A stretch of DNA of 8,610 bases from Methanomicrobiales archaeon (GTDB taxonomy: Archaea; Halobacteriota; Methanomicrobia; Methanomicrobiales; Methanospirillaceae): NCBI GenBank assembly GCA_012798365.1, contig JAAZNH010000337.1, positions 1-8,610 on the forward strand, given 5' to 3'. The position numbers and the translations under genes are program-made. Each line of letters begins with the position of its first letter. Within the stretch, counting starts at the first letter, position 1. The notes under the pieces are model-generated. The model was not told where the DNA came from. It searched no databases and was given only the letters and a program-made list of their open reading frames with translations. Shown here piece after piece: positions 1-5,432 of the stretch.

Positions 1-560
1 ACCGCGCCGACCCCGCCGCCCCAGAAGAGTTTTTTATGATAGGCAGAACGCATGGCATCCAGCGTCTCCTTGGTCATTCCCGCTCCCGTACCCACTCCGT
101 CAATATTGAGGATGATGCAGCCGGAAAAATTCCAGCCATTGGCCTGCCGGAGCATATCCACGGGGTCCCTTCCGGAAGGAATGACCCGCCCTCCCTTGAG
201 ATCGAGGCTTAAGAACCCGTCCCGGTAACGTGAAAGATCCTCTCCCCCGGTCTCGGTCCCGATGATATTGGTGATATGGTATCCCTCAAGCGTATCCGCG
301 GGGGATACCGAGCCCCGGTCAACATAACAGGCAGACACCATGCGTGCGCACTCGCGGATGACCTGGTCATGCGAGCCCTTTCCCGTAATGCGGTCAAGGT
401 CTGCGATGTAGATGAATTTCGGTGCAATGGCTTTCACAAACCCGACCGGCTCAGCCGTCGGCGAAAGGCCCCAGTCCAGCGGTCTGTACGTATCTCTTTG
501 CCCGGATTTTCCATGGACAACATGACGGTCTTTCAAATCCATTGCCAGTATCAGATCCAT
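1..560 (-). CDS. HisA-like (beta/alpha)8 barrel protein, COG1411-type, C-terminus missing
   Basis: I translated the minus strand from the ATG at 560-558. It stays open for 186 codons to the left edge, so about 40-60 C-terminal residues are probably missing. The N-terminus reads MDLILAMDLKDRHVVHGKSG, which matches the first strand of HisA/HisF barrels, including the Asp at residue 8 that acts in catalysis in HisA. A second half-barrel copy, SLDLKGGRV near residues 118-126, supplies the matching Asp120. FWGGGVGA near the end looks like a phosphate-binding loop. This is the uncharacterised 'proFAR isomerase-related' group rather than true HisA, so the substrate is unknown. An in-frame GTG 18 bases upstream is an alternative start; no clear ribosome site decides it. 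The gene is divergent from mfnB, which hints at, but does not prove, a link to C1-carrier cofactor synthesis. Confidence 0.85.
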   Translation of the reverse strand, partial: MDLILAMDLKDRHVVHGKSGQRDTYRPLDWGLSPTAEPVGFVKAIAPKFIYIADLDRITGKGSHDQVIRECARMVSACYVDRGSVSPADTLEGYHITNIIGTETGGEDLSRYRDGFLSLDLKGGRVIPSGRDPVDMLRQANGWNFSGCIILNIDGVGTGAGMTKETLDAMRSAYHKKLFWGGGVGA

Positions 561-605
561 AGACGAACCCAAAACCACTATTAGGTCAGAAGATCATTAA
601 ACTTT
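561..605. promoter_or_regulatory. divergent intergenic region between the HisA-like gene and mfnB
   Basis: Only 45 bases separate the two divergent start codons, so promoters of both genes must sit here or reach into the opposite coding region. AT-rich stretches (ATTAAACTTT next to the mfnB ATG, AAAACCACTATTAGG further left) could contribute TATA elements, but neither matches the archaeal consensus well. No strong Shine-Dalgarno sequence precedes either start, so leaderless or short-leader transcripts are plausible. Confidence 0.4.
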
Positions 606-1292
606 ATGCAATTATTGGTCAGCCCCAGCTCTATCGCCGAAGCAAGGCATTCAACCGCCGCTGACATTATCGACGTCAAGAAACCTTCCGAAGGATCGCT
701 CGGGGCGAATTTCCCCTGGGTTATCCGCGAGATCAAGGAGTTTGCCAAAAAGCCGGTCAGTGCGGCAATCGGCGATTTTGATTACCGGCCGGGTGGCGCA
801 TCGCTTGCTGCGTACGGTGCAGCCTGTGCCGGGGCTGATTATGTCAAGATCGGGCTCGCATTCGAAGGTGCTGAAGAGGCAAACGATGTCATTGATGCGG
901 TCGTCAAGGCAGTAAAGGACGAGTTCCCCAAAAAGTTCGTTGTCATCGCTGCCTATTCCGATTATGAACGCATGCACTCTATCTCCCCATTCGACATGGC
1001 CCCGATCGCGGCCGAATGCGGGGCGGATTTTGCCATGATCGATACCGGCATCAAGGACCGCCAGAGCACGTTTGCGTTCATGAACGAGGACCTGCTCCGG
1101 GCCTTTACCGAGAAGAACAAAAAACTCGGTCTCGGGACTGCCCTTGCCGGTGCACTGAAGTTTGAAGACATTGATGCGTTAAAACGCATCAACCCGGAAA
1201 TTATCGGCGTGCGGGGGATGGTCTGTGGCGGGGACCGGAATGCAACCGTCCGCGAGGATTTGATCAAGACCGCGCTTGCCATGATCAGGTGA
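606..1292 (+). CDS. mfnB: (5-formylfuran-3-yl)methyl phosphate synthase, MfnB
   Basis: This 228-residue cytoplasmic TIM-barrel lyase condenses two molecules of glyceraldehyde 3-phosphate into (5-formylfuran-3-yl)methyl phosphate, the furan precursor of methanofuran, the first C1 carrier of methanogenesis from CO2. The length is full for the family (formerly DUF556). Family signatures are present: DVKKPSEGSLGAN at residues 23-35, GDFDYRPG at 56-63, DYVKIGL at 78-84 and MIDTGIKD at 144-151. Lys25, Lys81, Asp146 and Lys150 line up, by my recollection, with the Schiff-base and catalytic residues Lys27, Lys85, Asp151 and Lys155 of the Methanocaldococcus jannaschii enzyme. The start gives the expected MQLLVSP beginning. 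The stop lies three bases before guaB, so the two are probably co-transcribed. Identification is firm from sequence similarity; activity is inferred. Confidence 0.95.
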   Translation: MQLLVSPSSIAEARHSTAADIIDVKKPSEGSLGANFPWVIREIKEFAKKPVSAAIGDFDYRPGGASLAAYGAACAGADYVKIGLAFEGAEEANDVIDAVVKAVKDEFPKKFVVIAAYSDYERMHSISPFDMAPIAAECGADFAMIDTGIKDRQSTFAFMNEDLLRAFTEKNKKLGLGTALAGALKFEDIDALKRINPEIIGVRGMVCGGDRNATVREDLIKTALAMIR

Positions 1293-1295
1293 ATC

Positions 1296-2765
1296 ATGTT
1301 CGTCGAGAAGCTGGATGTACCCCTCTCCTTAACCTTTGATGATGTACTGCTCAAACCCCAGGCCTCATGGCTTGAACCCTCAGAAGCGGATATCAGGTCA
1401 CGGTTCACGAAGAAGATCAATGTGAATATCCCGCTCGTCTCCGCAGCCATGGATACCGTGACCGAGGCAACAATGGCCATCACCCTTGCCCGCGAAGGGG
1501 GTATCGGTGTCATCCACCGGAACATGACTGCTGAGCGCTCCCTGCAGGAAGTCACGTTTGTCAAGCAGGCCGAAGAACTGATCGAACGCGAAGTCCTGTA
1601 CGTGGAGAACACGGCAACGGTCTCCGATGCCGAACGGATCATGCAGCAGTACAGCATCGGCGGCGTCCCGGTCATCGAGAAGGGGAAGATCATCGGTATC
1701 GTCAGCCGGCGCGATGTCCGTGCCATTGTCCAGAAGCGGGGTGATGAGAAGATCACCGCGATCATGACAAAGAAGCCGATCGTTGCTGATGAGGATATCA
1801 CGGCCGAGAAGGCGCTTGAGATCATGTACACCAACAAGGTCGAGCGGCTGCCGGTTGTTGACAAGAAAGGAAAACTGCTGGGCATCATCACGATGCAGGA
1901 TATCCTGGAGAAACGCCAGTATCCGAAAGCAACCCGGGATAAAAATGGCAGTCTCTGCGTTGCTGCCGCGGTTGGCCCGTTCGATTTTGCCCGGGCTGAG
2001 CTCCTTGACCAGAATGGTGTTGACGCGCTGGTTGTCGACTGCGCCCACGGCCACAACATGAAGGTGGTTGCCGGCGTGAAGGATATCAAGGGCAGCGTCA
2101 AGGCACAGGTTATTGCCGGCAATATCGCGACACGGGAAGCCGCCCTTGACCTTCTCGATGCCAATGTCGATGGCATCAAGGTCGGTATCGGGCCCGGTTC
2201 GATCTGTACAACCCGTATTGTCGCCGGTACCGGTGTCCCGCAGATCTCTGCTGTCGCAAATGTGGCTGAAGTTTCCCGGCCGGCCGATGTTCCGGTCATC
2301 TCCGATGGCGGCATCCGGTTCAGCGGGGATGTGGCAAAAGCCATTGCAGCCGGTGCTGACACGGTCATGATGGGCAGCATGTTTGCCGGTACCGATGAAT
2401 CGCCCGGCAAAGTCATCAGCATGAAAGGCCGGCGCTACAAGCAGTACCGCGGCATGGGATCGCTTGGCGTCATGAGTTCCGGCCAGTCAAGCGACCGGTA
2501 TTTCCAGAAGAAGGATATCGGCAGCACCAAGTTTGTACCCGAGGGTGTTGAAGGCGTCACCCCGTATGTCGGGCACGTGGGCGAGGTCATCTACCAGCTG
2601 GTCGGCGGCCTCAAATCAGCGATGGGCTACACGGGTTCAAAGACAATCAGCGACATGCACAAGGGTGCGCAGTTTGTCCGGATCACCAACGCCGGAATGA
2701 CCGAGAGCCACCCGCACAATATCATGATCACTGACGAAGCGCCGAACTACCGGCTCTTCGAATAA
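1296..2765 (+). CDS. guaB: inosine-5'-monophosphate dehydrogenase
   Basis: This enzyme oxidises IMP to XMP with NAD+, the committed step of GMP synthesis. The 489 residues are the usual full length. The N-terminal barrel begins SLTFDDVLLKP, typical of the family. Two CBS domains are inserted at roughly residues 95-147 and 153-208 (IGGVPVIEKGKIIGIVSRRD and VERLPVVDKKGKLLGIITMQD); in this family they bind nucleotides and tune activity. The active-site loop GPGSICTTR carries the catalytic Cys304, and the mobile flap has SSDRYFQ with Arg401 and Tyr402, followed by VPEGVEG. All key residues are therefore present. It starts three bases after the mfnB stop with no separate promoter, so it is likely read in the mfnB operon; the functional link is probably just shared housekeeping expression. 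Confidence 0.97.
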   Translation: MFVEKLDVPLSLTFDDVLLKPQASWLEPSEADIRSRFTKKINVNIPLVSAAMDTVTEATMAITLAREGGIGVIHRNMTAERSLQEVTFVKQAEELIEREVLYVENTATVSDAERIMQQYSIGGVPVIEKGKIIGIVSRRDVRAIVQKRGDEKITAIMTKKPIVADEDITAEKALEIMYTNKVERLPVVDKKGKLLGIITMQDILEKRQYPKATRDKNGSLCVAAAVGPFDFARAELLDQNGVDALVVDCAHGHNMKVVAGVKDIKGSVKAQVIAGNIATREAALDLLDANVDGIKVGIGPGSICTTRIVAGTGVPQISAVANVAEVSRPADVPVISDGGIRFSGDVAKAIAAGADTVMMGSMFAGTDESPGKVISMKGRRYKQYRGMGSLGVMSSGQSSDRYFQKKDIGSTKFVPEGVEGVTPYVGHVGEVIYQLVGGLKSAMGYTGSKTISDMHKGAQFVRITNAGMTESHPHNIMITDEAPNYRLFE

Positions 2766-2788
2766 TCACTCCCCCTTCTCCCATCCCG

Positions 2789-2794
2789 TTTTTT
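2789..2794 (+). terminator. oligo-T run after guaB
   Basis: Six consecutive T residues lie 24 bases after the guaB stop within a pyrimidine-rich stretch. Archaeal RNA polymerase commonly terminates at such U-tracts without a hairpin, so this is a plausible end of the mfnB-guaB transcript. A stronger check would be 3'-end mapping. Confidence 0.4.
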
Positions 2795-2800
2795 GCACAG

Positions 2801-2820
2801 GTTTTTATCCAGCGCATGCC
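2801..2820 (+). promoter_or_regulatory. candidate TATA element upstream of the small membrane protein gene
   Basis: GTTTTTATCC followed by AGCGCATGCC sits 25-44 bases before the ATG at 2845. A TTTATCC core is close to the archaeal TATA box (TTTATA), and its position would place transcription start near 2830-2835, giving a very short leader. A near copy of TTTATCC plus CGCATGC occurs at 3982-3998. Confidence 0.4.
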
Positions 2821-2844
2821 ATAGGTGCCCGTGGGGAATCTTTA

Positions 2845-3117
2845 ATGCGCCGCCCTGTGCTCTTTGGCCGGTTGTTCTCCGATTATCCGCCGCCGCTTTG
2901 CCGTAATCCTGTCCATTCTGCCGTGCTCTCCGCCCTGTTTCCCGGGCTCGGGCAGGTGTATAATTACCAGATCGTGCGGGGGCTTGTCTTTGCCATTGTT
3001 TTCATCATCTTCATCCCGCTGATCCTGCCGGCGGTTTTTCTCTGGTGTGTTGCGGTCTGGGATGCCTATTCGTACGCGAAGAAAATCAATGAAAAGCCGC
3101 AAACGGTGTCTGAATAA
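2845..3117 (+). CDS. small TM2-like membrane protein
   Basis: This is a 90-residue protein. An N-terminal cytoplasmic-looking segment with several Pro and Arg residues is followed by the motif LFPGLGQVYNYQIVRGLVF (residues 31-49), characteristic of small TM2-like membrane proteins often found in archaea and bacteria. A strongly hydrophobic stretch, about residues 45-72, is long enough for one or two membrane passes. It ends in WDAYSYAKKIN, also typical of the group, where an aromatic-charged tail follows the last helix. No enzymatic motif is visible and the function of the family is unknown. The gene lies alone on a short transcript between guaB and sixA, with a TATA-like element upstream and no clear Shine-Dalgarno sequence. 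Confidence 0.75.
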   Translation: MRRPVLFGRLFSDYPPPLCRNPVHSAVLSALFPGLGQVYNYQIVRGLVFAIVFIIFIPLILPAVFLWCVAVWDAYSYAKKINEKPQTVSE

Positions 3118-3146
3118 CACGCGCTCCCGTTTACCGGATATCGCGG

Positions 3147-3154
3147 TTGTATAG
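3147..3154 (+). promoter_or_regulatory. candidate TATA box for sixA
   Basis: TTGTATAG lies about 40 bases upstream of the GTG start at 3193, in an otherwise GC-rich gap. Transcription would begin near 3175, giving a short leader. No Shine-Dalgarno sequence is seen before the GTG, consistent with a short-leader message. The match is short and could be chance. Confidence 0.3.
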
Positions 3155-3192
3155 ATCAAAATCCTTTTTGCGTAGCCCGTAACACCGGCAGT

Positions 3193-3690
3193 GTGGATCT
3201 TTTTATCCTGCGCCACGGGAAAGCCGAGGATGCCGGGCATGGCATTACTGATGCACAGCGGAAGCTGACAAAGAAGGGGCGCGAGGAGATCGAAGGGCTT
3301 GCGCTCTGGATGGCAGAGCATGAGCTGGAATTTGATCTCATTGCAGCAAGCCCGCTTACCCGCGCCATCGAGACCGCGGCTATCGTTGCTGACACTCTTG
3401 GGTGCCCGGAGAAGGTTGTCGAGTGGAAGGTGCTTGTCCCGGGCGGGAACCCGGATACGGTCTGCCGCGAAGTGGACCGGTACGCGGATGCTGCAGCCGT
3501 CCTTCTGGTGGGCCATGAGCCCCTCCTGTCAGCGCTGGTGGCAAGGATCATAGCCGGTGATGAGGGTGCCGGCATTCTAATGGGAAAAGGGGCGCTTGCC
3601 TGGATTCGTGATTTCTCGATACACCAGCGTCCTGCCGGCGAGCTGCAGTGGCTGGTGACCCCGAAGATGGTTATCCCTCCCCGCGCGTGA
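3193..3690 (+). CDS. sixA: SixA-type phosphohistidine phosphatase (histidine phosphatase superfamily)
   Basis: This is a 165-residue cytoplasmic protein. It opens MDLFILRHGKAE, with the RHG signature at residues 7-9; His8 is the expected phospho-accepting nucleophile. SPLTRAIETA carries Arg57, and VGHEPLLSAL carries the second catalytic His108. The length and the early RHG match the SixA branch of the histidine phosphatase superfamily, whose E. coli member removes phosphate from histidine phosphotransfer proteins or other phosphohistidine carriers. In methanogens the target is not known, so the symbol gives the family, not a proven role. The GTG start is chosen because it places the RHG loop at the family's usual position; no upstream in-frame start is better. 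Oligo-T and hairpin terminator candidates follow. Confidence 0.88.
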   Translation: MDLFILRHGKAEDAGHGITDAQRKLTKKGREEIEGLALWMAEHELEFDLIAASPLTRAIETAAIVADTLGCPEKVVEWKVLVPGGNPDTVCREVDRYADAAAVLLVGHEPLLSALVARIIAGDEGAGILMGKGALAWIRDFSIHQRPAGELQWLVTPKMVIPPRA

Positions 3691-3694
3691 TCCC

Positions 3695-3701
3695 TTTTTT
3701 T
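3695..3701 (+). terminator. T7 run directly after sixA
   Basis: Seven T residues begin five bases after the sixA TGA. An uninterrupted T-run this close to a stop is a typical archaeal termination signal. Confidence 0.5.
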
Positions 3702-3763
3702 CACCTGCCTGTGCCGTAAATGTTCATGCGCGGTCACGATCCCAGCCTGTGCAGATGATTGTG

Positions 3764-3800
3764 ACATGTTCCTGGTTTCTGGTCCGGGAACGTGTTTTTT
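3764..3800 (+). terminator. hairpin followed by T6, intrinsic-type terminator candidate
   Basis: CATGTTCC (3765-3772) can pair with GGAACGTG (3787-3794), eight pairs including one G-U, around a 14-base loop, and six T residues follow immediately (3795-3800). This has the layout of a bacterial-type intrinsic terminator and could back up the T7 run for sixA. Archaea do not need the hairpin, so its role is inferred. Confidence 0.45.
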
Positions 3801-3887
3801 CAAAAACAGTATCGTTCTGAGGACAATTTCCTGTAGCTTGGTTCTTGAATTTTTCTCCACGAATTGGCCTGAAAAAACCCATACCAT

Positions 3888-3903
3888 CGTTCCGGAACGT
3901 TCC
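3888..3903. repeat. overlapping palindromes built from GTTCC/GGAAC
   Basis: CGTTCCGGAACG (3888-3899) is a perfect 12-base palindrome, and GGAACGTTCC (3894-3903) is a second one overlapping it, so three alternating five-base half-sites lie side by side. Such symmetry is common in operators of dimeric regulators. It lies about 360 bases upstream of the secreted-protein operon and about 90 bases upstream of a TATA-like element. Confidence 0.4.
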
Positions 3904-3981
3904 AATCCAATCTTTCTCCCCGGCAATTCTCTTTCTATGCGTCAGAAATAATTCGCAATTTAAAAATTCCCGGCACAATTA

Positions 3982-3998
3982 TTTATCCAAACGCATGC
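3982..3998 (+). promoter_or_regulatory. candidate promoter of the secreted-protein operon
   Basis: TTTATCC (3982-3988), then three A residues, then CGCATGC (3992-3998), in an AT-rich stretch that begins with CAATTTAAAAATTCC. The same two blocks occur, two bases apart, upstream of 2845. If this is the TATA box, the operon message carries a leader of roughly 250 bases that includes the stem at 4142-4210. An alternative AT-rich element, ACGAATTTAAG near 4050-4061, lies closer to the gene. Confidence 0.3.
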
Positions 3999-4141
3999 GC
4001 TGGTTTGAACACATAACCTGAAGGATCCACCCTCAAACTGGTGCGGTTTTACGAATTTAAGTCATTTTCAGAAAGATTTGGATTTGTTGACTGATCTGCT
4101 CCGGGAATTGGGGGCGGCCAGTCATCGCTGAGGAGCACAAC

Positions 4142-4210
4142 GATACCGGGACCGGCCAAGAGCCCTTTTGGGCATCACCCGCACACTCCCGCGCCTGGTT
4201 CTCCGGTATC
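4142..4210 (+). other. predicted long stem in the 5' leader of the dockerin-like operon
   Basis: GATACCGG (4142-4149) is the exact reverse complement of CCGGTATC (4203-4210). Across a small internal loop, ACCGG (4151-4155) pairs with CCTGGT positions 4195-4199 (one G-U), making about 13 pairs. A second hairpin, GCCC (4162-4165) with GGGC (4170-4173) around TTTT, fits inside. The structure ends 38 bases before the GGAGG site of the next gene. It could be a leader element or a structured RNA; no known riboswitch class is recognised. Confidence 0.35.
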
Positions 4211-4247
4211 TGTAACTTCCCTCTCCTCTGCTCCAGATGAATAAAAC

Positions 4248-4252
4248 GGAGG
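4248..4252 (+). promoter_or_regulatory. GGAGG ribosome binding site that selects the TTG start at 4260
   Basis: GGAGG ends seven bases before TTG at 4260, an optimal spacing. A nearer ATG at 4256 lies only three bases from it and opens a frame that stops after six codons, so the TTG is the likely start of the long protein. Confidence 0.75.
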
Positions 4253-4259
4253 AATATGT

Positions 4260-5426
4260 TTGAACCGTTTGCATAAAGCCAGGTTTTTTCTTTTCGTGGT
4301 GCTGGCTGTTGCGCTTTGTATGGTCTGTTCCCCGGCAGCAGCCGTTGCCGGCGGGCCGATCATCATTGATCACACCAGCACCCATCTTGACGAGGTACCG
4401 CTCAGCGCGATCCAGGATGCCAAATCCACGCTTCACATCGCGTATGGGCATACTTCGCACGGGGGCCAGATCACGACCGGCATGTCCGGCCTGACCACGT
4501 TTGCCGGCGCCCCGTATGGCGGCTCGACCTACAAATATAACAATGGCGGTACGGGCGGAGCCCTAGACCTTCGCGACACACCGTTCTCCGGTGCATCGGA
4601 TCTTGGCAACCCGGACCGGACTGCCTGGGCTTCTGCCACCCGGACCTATCTTAACGCTCACTCGGAAGTGAACGTGGTGATGTGGTCCTGGTGCGGCCAG
4701 GCCGATACCACGGCAGCCAACATCAACACGTACCTGTCCCTGATGAACCAGCTTGAGCAGGACTACCCGGATGTACAATTCGTGTACATGACCGGCCATC
4801 TTGTCGGTTCCGGCGAGAGCGGTAACCTCAACCAGAGGAATGAGCAGATCCGTGCCTATGTACGGGCCAACAACAAGATCCTCTATGATTTTGCCGACAT
4901 CGAGAGCTACGATCCCGATGGCCTTGTCAATTACATGAAGCTGTACGCCAATGACAACTGTGACTACACCCAGAACGGCGTAAGCCATAACTGGGCAACC
5001 GCGTGGCAGAACGCCCACCCCGGTGAATGGTACAGCTGCAGTGCAGCGCACTCCCAGCCGCTCAATGCCAACCAGAAGGCCTATGCTGCCTGGTACATGT
5101 TCGCCCGCCTTGCGGGCTGGGACGGCTCGGTAACACCCACGCCGACCCCGACGCCCACGCCGACCCCGACGCCCACGCCGACCGTCACCCCGACACCGGC
5201 CCTGCCGGTTGCGCTGCCGGACCAGGCAAATGTCCCGACCGATCCTGACGCGGACAACCGGTACGAAGACCTCAACGGCAATGCCGAGACGGACTTCAAC
5301 GATGTTGTCCTGTTCTTTAAGCACATAGACTGGATCGCGGAACACGAACCGCTCGCGGCCTTTGACTTCAACAGCAATGGCGAGACTGACTTCCAGGATA
5401 TTGTCCTCCTGTTTAAGGAGGTATAA
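4260..5426 (+). CDS. secreted GHTSHG-motif protein (possible SGNH-like hydrolase) with Pro-Thr linker and dockerin-like module
   Basis: This is a 388-residue exported protein with a TTG start, set by GGAGG at 4248-4252. Residues 1-30 form a signal peptide (basic MNRLHKAR, hydrophobic core, likely cleavage in AAAVAGG). Residues about 34-287 form a globular domain with the conserved-looking blocks AYGHTSHGGQ (61-70), VVMWSWCGQ (139-147), FVYMTGH (174-180) and AAHSQPLNANQKAYAAWYM (262-280). This order (early Gly-x-x-Ser, Gly-His in the middle, late His) suggests an SGNH-type esterase or deacetylase, with Ser66 and His264 as candidate catalytic residues; that is inference, and the substrate is unknown. 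Residues 291-313 are an almost pure Thr-Pro linker. Residues 316-388 are a dockerin-like module with two calcium loops. First gene of a tightly packed three-gene operon. Confidence 0.85.
   Translation: MNRLHKARFFLFVVLAVALCMVCSPAAAVAGGPIIIDHTSTHLDEVPLSAIQDAKSTLHIAYGHTSHGGQITTGMSGLTTFAGAPYGGSTYKYNNGGTGGALDLRDTPFSGASDLGNPDRTAWASATRTYLNAHSEVNVVMWSWCGQADTTAANINTYLSLMNQLEQDYPDVQFVYMTGHLVGSGESGNLNQRNEQIRAYVRANNKILYDFADIESYDPDGLVNYMKLYANDNCDYTQNGVSHNWATAWQNAHPGEWYSCSAAHSQPLNANQKAYAAWYMFARLAGWDGSVTPTPTPTPTPTPTPTPTVTPTPALPVALPDQANVPTDPDADNRYEDLNGNAETDFNDVVLFFKHIDWIAEHEPLAAFDFNSNGETDFQDIVLLFKEV
5130..5198 (+). repeat. Thr-Pro linker encoded by a short tandem repeat
   Basis: About 23 residues alternate Thr and Pro, written as repeats of ACGCCG, ACCCCG and ACGCCC. 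Such linkers are flexible, often glycosylated spacers between a catalytic domain and a binding module in extracellular enzymes. Only the first of the three dockerin-like proteins has one. The repetitive DNA is prone to length change by slippage. Confidence 0.85.
5205..5423 (+). other. dockerin-like module, copy 1
   Basis: This is a 73-residue C-terminal module with two EF-hand-type loops of the dockerin pattern DxNxNxxxDxxD: DLNGNAETDFND and DFNSNGETDFQD, 32 residues apart, each followed by a hydrophobic helix (VVLFF, IVLLF). It is preceded by the calcium-friendly TDPDAD. It aligns without gaps to the copies at 6366-6584 and 7778-7996. Dockerins bind cohesins in a calcium-dependent way; a candidate cohesin lies in the gene at 8143. 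Confidence 0.8.
5415..5422 (+). promoter_or_regulatory. AAGGAGGT ribosome site inside the end of the upstream gene
   Basis: The site is made of the Lys-Glu-Val codons (AAG GAG GTA) that close the dockerin-like module, just before TAA. It ends ten bases before the ATG at 5433, so translation of the NHL gene is probably coupled to termination of the first gene. Confidence 0.8.
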
Positions 5427-5432
5427 CCCGCC

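Larger units (their letters stand above)
3691..4259. other. 569-base intergenic region, AT-rich, no convincing gene
   Basis: No open frame here on either strand has a recognisable protein, a good ribosome site or codon use like its neighbours. The stretch 3750-4110 is visibly richer in A and T than the flanking genes. It contains the transcription-end signals of sixA (3695-3701, 3764-3800), overlapping GTTCC/GGAAC palindromes (3888-3903), a TATA-like element (3982-3998) and a predicted leader stem (4142-4210), so it mostly looks like terminator plus control region for the secreted-protein operon. An unrecognised small RNA cannot be excluded. Confidence 0.6.

Noticed and set aside
276..584. 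102-codon plus-strand frame at the left edge
   Set aside because: It lies antisense to the HisA-like gene, which has clear barrel motifs; no family resemblance or ribosome site was seen.
962..2422. Long minus-strand open frame (486 codons) opposite guaB
   Set aside because: It is antisense to a full-length IMP dehydrogenase with all catalytic motifs. Its translation is Ser/Arg/Thr-rich and unlike any family, as expected for a shadow of GC-biased codons.
3156..3926. Minus-strand frames of 256 and 84 codons over sixA and the following gap
   Set aside because: The first is mostly antisense to sixA. The second (3724-3978) uses a TTG start without a ribosome site, has no recognisable domain and crosses the terminator hairpin.
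3766..3951. 61-codon plus-strand frame in the intergenic gap
   Set aside because: It starts inside the terminator-like hairpin, has no Shine-Dalgarno sequence, and has composition unlike the neighbouring genes.
4000..4045. GGTTTGAAC segment resembling a tRNA T-arm
   Set aside because: No acceptor stem, anticodon arm or CCA-side pairing can be built around it.
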